In this document: one piece after another, positions 61,185 through 64,000 of the stretch | How the letters are laid out: the number at the start of each line of letters is the position of its first letter | Numbering within the stretch: position 1 is the stretch's first letter | Origin: Promicromonosporaceae bacterium | GTDB taxonomy: Bacteria > Actinomycetota > Actinomycetes > Actinomycetales > Cellulomonadaceae | DNA length: 64,000 nucleotides | Direction of reading: 5' to 3' | NCBI GenBank assembly: GCA_009783295.1 | Contig: WRHK01000016.1 | Span: 1 to 64,000, forward strand | Program-made: the position numbers and the translations under genes | Notes under the pieces: model-generated | The model's input: only the letters and a program-made list of their open reading frames with translations | What the model was told of the DNA's origin: nothing | Databases searched by the model: none

Positions 61185-61257
61185 ACTCCGCCGGGACGCC
61201 CGCCCCTCGCCGTCGCGCGCCCGCCGCGCGGCCCGGGGGTGGGTGTCCCGGCGGAGT
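61185..61257 (+). terminator. Long hairpin terminator after sucCD
   Basis: 61185-61206 pairs with 61236-61257 over 22 positions (including two G-T pairs), starting ACTCCGCCGGGAC. A GC-rich inner loop follows that can also fold, and TTTCGTCG comes after the right arm. Confidence 0.8.
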
Positions 61258-61315
61258 TTCGTCGTCTCGGCGGGGCATCGTCCCGTTGGCGCCCGGGGTC
61301 CGGGACAGTGGGGGC

Positions 61316-62533
61316 GTGAGTTCTTCGCGTGCTGCTCCCCGGGTGCTCGACGCCGCCGCCGCAGACGACGGCGTGCGCGGCGGGCGGTTCGCGCCCGCGA
61401 TGTCCGGGGTGTGGGCCGTCGCGCAGGGCGTGATCCTCAGCTTCGCCGTCGTGCTGCTGCTGGCCGTCGTCGCGCTCCTGGGTGCGCCCGACGCCGGCTC
61501 GGAGTCCGTGCCGTGGACCGCCGCCGGGCGGGTGGCGGGCGCCCTGTGGCTGCTGGGCCACGGCGTGCCGATCACGAGCGGGGGAGCCACCCTCACGGTC
61601 GTGCCCCTGGGCATCGGCGCGCTCGCGCTGTTCGCCACGTACATCGGGGCCAAGCGGTCGGCCATCGCGTCGCCCGTCGCGGTGGCCACCGGAGCCGGCA
61701 CCTACCTGGTTCTCGTCGTCGGCGCCGCGGCGCTCGGCGGGGTGCGCGGGGCCGGGCTGGCGCTGGCCGCGCTCGGCGCGGTCGTGGTCGGGGGCGGCGG
61801 CATGGTGCTGGGCACGCTCGCCCAGCCGGAGGCGCCGCGCGTCGCCGCCGTGACCGAGCAGTGGTTCGGCGTGCTGCCCCCGGTGCTGCGGCTCGGGGTG
61901 CGCGGCGGGTTCGCCGCGGTGAGCGCCCTGACCGCGGTGAGCGGGCTGCTGGTGGTCGCGTGGCTCGTCGCGGGGCGTGCCACCGCGCACGACGTGCTCA
62001 CGTCCCTGGCGCCCGGGTGGATCGGCGGCGTCGTGCTGGCGGTGTCGCAGCTCGCGCTGCTGCCCAACCTCGTGGTGTGGGCGACGGCGTGGATCGCCGG
62101 GCCGGGGTTCGCCGTCGGGGAGCACACGTCGTTCTCCATGGACGGCGTGACGGCCGGTCCGCTGCCCGCGCTGCCGCTGCTCGGAGCCCTGCCCGGCCCC
62201 GGCTGGACCGGGCCGGAGGCGCTGTGGGCGCCGGTCGTCGTCGTGCTGTGCGGGGCGCTGGCCGGGGTGCTGACCTGGCGCCGCCTCGAACCCTCCCTCG
62301 TGCGCTGGTCCGACCTCGCCTGGGTGCTGGGCGGCATCGCCGTCACCGCCGGGCTGGTCACCCTGGTGCTGCAGCACTGGGCCGGAGGGTCGGCCGGGGC
62401 CGGCCGCCTCACCGTGGTGGGTGCGAACGCCCTGGTCGTGGCGGCCCTGGTGGCCGCCGAGGTGCTGGTGGGCGCCGCCGTCGTGCTGGTCGGCGCGCAC
62501 ACCCGGGTCTGGGAGCGCATCAACCGCGAGTGA
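61316..62533 (+). CDS. PerM-like DUF6350 multi-spanning membrane protein
   Basis: A 405-residue protein with about ten transmembrane helices, including GVILSFAVVLLLAVVALLGA, GIGALALFATYIGAKRSAIA, and LALAALGAVVVGGGGMVLG. PLPALPLLGALPGPG and the loop SFSMDGVTAGPLPALP match the DUF6350 family that includes M. tuberculosis PerM, needed for cell division under stress. Position between sucD and purN is also that of perM. The GTG at 61316 has GACAGT six bases upstream, a leaderless-type start. Confidence 0.87.
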   Translation: MSSSRAAPRVLDAAAADDGVRGGRFAPAMSGVWAVAQGVILSFAVVLLLAVVALLGAPDAGSESVPWTAAGRVAGALWLLGHGVPITSGGATLTVVPLGIGALALFATYIGAKRSAIASPVAVATGAGTYLVLVVGAAALGGVRGAGLALAALGAVVVGGGGMVLGTLAQPEAPRVAAVTEQWFGVLPPVLRLGVRGGFAAVSALTAVSGLLVVAWLVAGRATAHDVLTSLAPGWIGGVVLAVSQLALLPNLVVWATAWIAGPGFAVGEHTSFSMDGVTAGPLPALPLLGALPGPGWTGPEALWAPVVVVLCGALAGVLTWRRLEPSLVRWSDLAWVLGGIAVTAGLVTLVLQHWAGGSAGAGRLTVVGANALVVAALVAAEVLVGAAVVLVGAHTRVWERINRE

Positions 62534-62618
62534 CGCGGGATTGAACCCGCGCGCCGCGCGCCTCGTCCACAGGAGGGGGCATCACTGTGCCCCCGGACAT
62601 CGAGGAGGCGTGTGTGTC

Positions 62619-63677
62619 ATGCAACCAAGACGAAGCGCTGTCGGGCTCGCCCTGTCGGTGGTGCTGGTCGGGGCGTTCGCGGGGAGCGCGTCCGCCGTCG
62701 GGCTGGGATCCGGCAGGTTCGACCAGGTGAACCTGGTGTCCGACCAGCCGGGGGTGGCCGCCCTGACGGACCCCGACCTGGTCAACCCGTGGGGTATGTC
62801 CCACGGTCCCAACACCCCTGTGTGGGTCTCGAACAACGGCGCCGACGTGTCGACGCTGTACCGCACCGACACCCCCGGACAGCCCGTGACGAAGGTGCCG
62901 ACGGTCCGCGTCGACATCCCCGGCGGCGCCCCGACGGGCCAGGTCTTCAACGACACGACGGCGTTCGCCCTGCCCACCGGCGGGCCCGCGCGGTTCATCT
63001 TCGCCGGCGAGGACGGCAACCTCTCCGCCTGGAACGGCGGCACCTCGGCCGTGCTCGTCGCGAGCACCCCCAACGCGGTCTACAAGGGGATCGCGCTGGT
63101 GCACGCGGCCACGGGACCTGAGCTCCTGATGACCAACTTCCGCGCCAACCGCATCGACGTGTTCAACGCGTCCTTCCAGCGCGTGCCCACGTTCGGCCGG
63201 TTCACCGACCGGTTCATCCCCGCCGGCTACGCGCCGTTCAACGTGGCGGAGATCAACGGCCTGGTCTTCGTGACCTACGCCAAGCAGGACGCCGCGCGTC
63301 ACGACGACGTCGCCGGGCCCGGCCACGGGTTCATCGACGTCTACTCGACGAGCGGGCGGCTGCTGCACCGGTTCGCCACCCACGGCGTGCTGAACTCCCC
63401 GTGGGGCATGGCCGTCGCGCCGGCGTCCTTCGGCCGGTTCGCCGGCTCGCTGCTGGTCGGCAACTTCGGTGACGGCCGCATCCACGCGTTCAGCCTGCGC
63501 ACGGGCGCCGTGCTCGGCGTGCTGCGTGGCGCGTCCGGCAGCCCGCTGGCCATCGACGGCCTGTGGGGGCTCATCGTCGGCGACCCGGTCGCCGGCGGCA
63601 CCAACGCCTTGTGGTTCAGCGCAGGGCCTGACGGCGAGGCGCACGGCCTGCTCGGGCTCTTGGAGCCGATGAGCTGA
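62619..63677 (+). CDS. Secreted TIGR03118-family protein
   Basis: A 352-residue exported protein. The signal peptide is about residues 1-27 (basic start, LALSVVLVGAFAGSASA). The mature part has repeated beta-propeller-like strands: NPWGMSHGPNTPVWVSNNG, FNDTTAFALPTGGPARFIFA, YKGIALVHAATGPELLMTNF, GYAPFNVAEINGLVFVTYAK, GHGFIDVYSTSGRLLHRF and LVGNFGDGRIHAF, characteristic of the TIGR03118 group. The molecular role is unknown. GGAGG lies ten bases before the ATG; a GTG at 62610 is an alternative. Confidence 0.85.
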   Translation: MQPRRSAVGLALSVVLVGAFAGSASAVGLGSGRFDQVNLVSDQPGVAALTDPDLVNPWGMSHGPNTPVWVSNNGADVSTLYRTDTPGQPVTKVPTVRVDIPGGAPTGQVFNDTTAFALPTGGPARFIFAGEDGNLSAWNGGTSAVLVASTPNAVYKGIALVHAATGPELLMTNFRANRIDVFNASFQRVPTFGRFTDRFIPAGYAPFNVAEINGLVFVTYAKQDAARHDDVAGPGHGFIDVYSTSGRLLHRFATHGVLNSPWGMAVAPASFGRFAGSLLVGNFGDGRIHAFSLRTGAVLGVLRGASGSPLAIDGLWGLIVGDPVAGGTNALWFSAGPDGEAHGLLGLLEPMS

Positions 63678-63691
63678 CGGTGCCTGCGCCT

Positions 63692-63753
63692 GGTCGAGGC
63701 TTCGCGCTCGGGTCGAGGGTCACAGCCCTCGACCTGGGCCCGGAGCCTCGACC
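63692..63753. repeat. Nested inverted repeats after the TIGR03118 gene
   Basis: Outer arms GGTCGAGGCT (63692-63701) and AGCCTCGACC (63744-63753) enclose an inner hairpin GGTCGAGGG/CCCTCGACC (63711-63719, 63726-63734). All four arms share the GGTCGAGG core. It may act as a terminator or be another dispersed repeat. Confidence 0.65.
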
Positions 63754-63768
63754 CGATCCGTGCCCCGT

Positions 63769-63774
63769 TACGCT
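63769..63774 (+). promoter_or_regulatory. -10 box of leaderless purN promoter
   Basis: TACGCT, six bases, then the GTG at 63781. Confidence 0.55.
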
Positions 63775-63780
63775 TCGCCC

Positions 63781-64000
63781 GTGCAGACTCCCTCCGGTCA
63801 CCCCGTCGACGCCACCCCCGCCGCGCGCCTCGTCGTCCTCGCGTCCGGAGGCGGGTCCAACCTCGCCGCGCTGCTGGCCGCGCACGACGACGCCGCGTTC
63901 GGTGCGCGCGTCGTCGGGCTGGTGACCGACAAGCCCGGCGCCGGGGCGCTCGACCTGGCGCGCGGCGCGGGTGTCGCGTCGGCCGTCGTCGCTCCCGCGG
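63781..64000 (+). CDS. purN: Phosphoribosylglycinamide formyltransferase, N-terminal part (runs off edge)
   Basis: PurN transfers formyl from 10-formyl-tetrahydrofolate to GAR in purine synthesis. Only about 73 residues are present. RLVVLASGGGSNLAALLAA is the phosphate-binding GSGxGSN-type motif, and VVGLVTDKPGAGALDLARGA matches the next strand. The gene continues past the right edge. Position after the PerM-like gene matches the sucCD-perM-purN order of mycobacteria. Confidence 0.92.
   Translation, partial: MQTPSGHPVDATPAARLVVLASGGGSNLAALLAAHDDAAFGARVVGLVTDKPGAGALDLARGAGVASAVVAPA

Noticed and set aside
62534-62551. GCGGG-TTCAATC-CCCGC on the minus strand resembling a tRNA T-arm
   Set aside because: No matching acceptor, anticodon or D arm flanks it, and it lies at the end of the PerM-like gene. 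It is probably a small hairpin terminator.

Overview
This window is very GC-rich chromosomal DNA from an actinobacterium. It most resembles the order Micrococcales, perhaps a Promicromonosporaceae or Cellulomonadaceae relative such as Cellulosimicrobium, Isoptericola or Cellulomonas. The evidence is a WhiB-family regulator, GuaB3, PspC-domain signalling proteins, actinobacterial membrane families, frequent GTG starts, and many start codons lying 6-7 nt behind a TANNNT box (leaderless genes). The genus is an inference. About 55 genes are packed closely. There are no rRNA or tRNA genes, CRISPR arrays, insertion sequences or phage genes, and no gene-free stretch longer than 300 bases.

Layout. 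0.1-5.6 kb: nitroreductase, tsaD, and a minus-strand run (unknown protein, THUMP-like methyltransferase, YbdK-type ligase, LOR protein). 5.7-9.5 kb: a secreted GH92 mannosidase with a LacI-type operator, then a small membrane protein. 9.5-15.1 kb: groES with a CIRCE element, a WhiB3/WhiD-type regulator, a MerR-like regulator, guaB, an exonuclease and guaB3; this keeps the order of the Mycobacterium tuberculosis tsaD-groES-whiB3-guaB2-guaB3 region but lacks groEL1 and sigD. 15.2-18.4 kb: aldehyde dehydrogenase, a YdcF-like protein and a DUF4031-HD protein. 18.4-25.4 kb: a complete private phosphotransferase system (DeoR regulator, Zn-dehydrogenase, EIICB, EIIA, PfkB kinase, HPr, EI). It converges at a large hairpin on xfp-pta-ackA (25.5-31.4 kb), which turn ketose phosphates into acetyl phosphate, acetate and ATP. 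31.6-39.3 kb: SURF1, a MalY-type lyase, a heterodimeric ABC exporter with complementary degenerate ATPase motifs, DUF3817 and guaA. 39.4-44.6 kb: repeat-rich membrane proteins and a PspC/histidine kinase/LuxR module.

44.7-53.4 kb is one minus-strand sulfur-assimilation block: ferredoxin-sulfite reductase, APS reductase, CysDN, a sulfonate-type ABC importer and a siroheme-pathway methyltransferase. It is preceded by a predicted leaderless 15-codon leader peptide with three cysteines, which I judge the most interesting element here: a probable cysteine-sensing attenuator. 53.5-64 kb: two tandem membrane paralogues, a GerW-like protein, pcrA, a DedA protein, an HTH/Clp-N pair whose promoter is covered by two matching palindromes, sucCD with a palindrome at its predicted transcription start, a PerM-like protein, a secreted TIGR03118-type protein, and the start of purN, which runs off the right edge. 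The pcrA-sucCD-perM-purN order again matches the M. tuberculosis arrangement.
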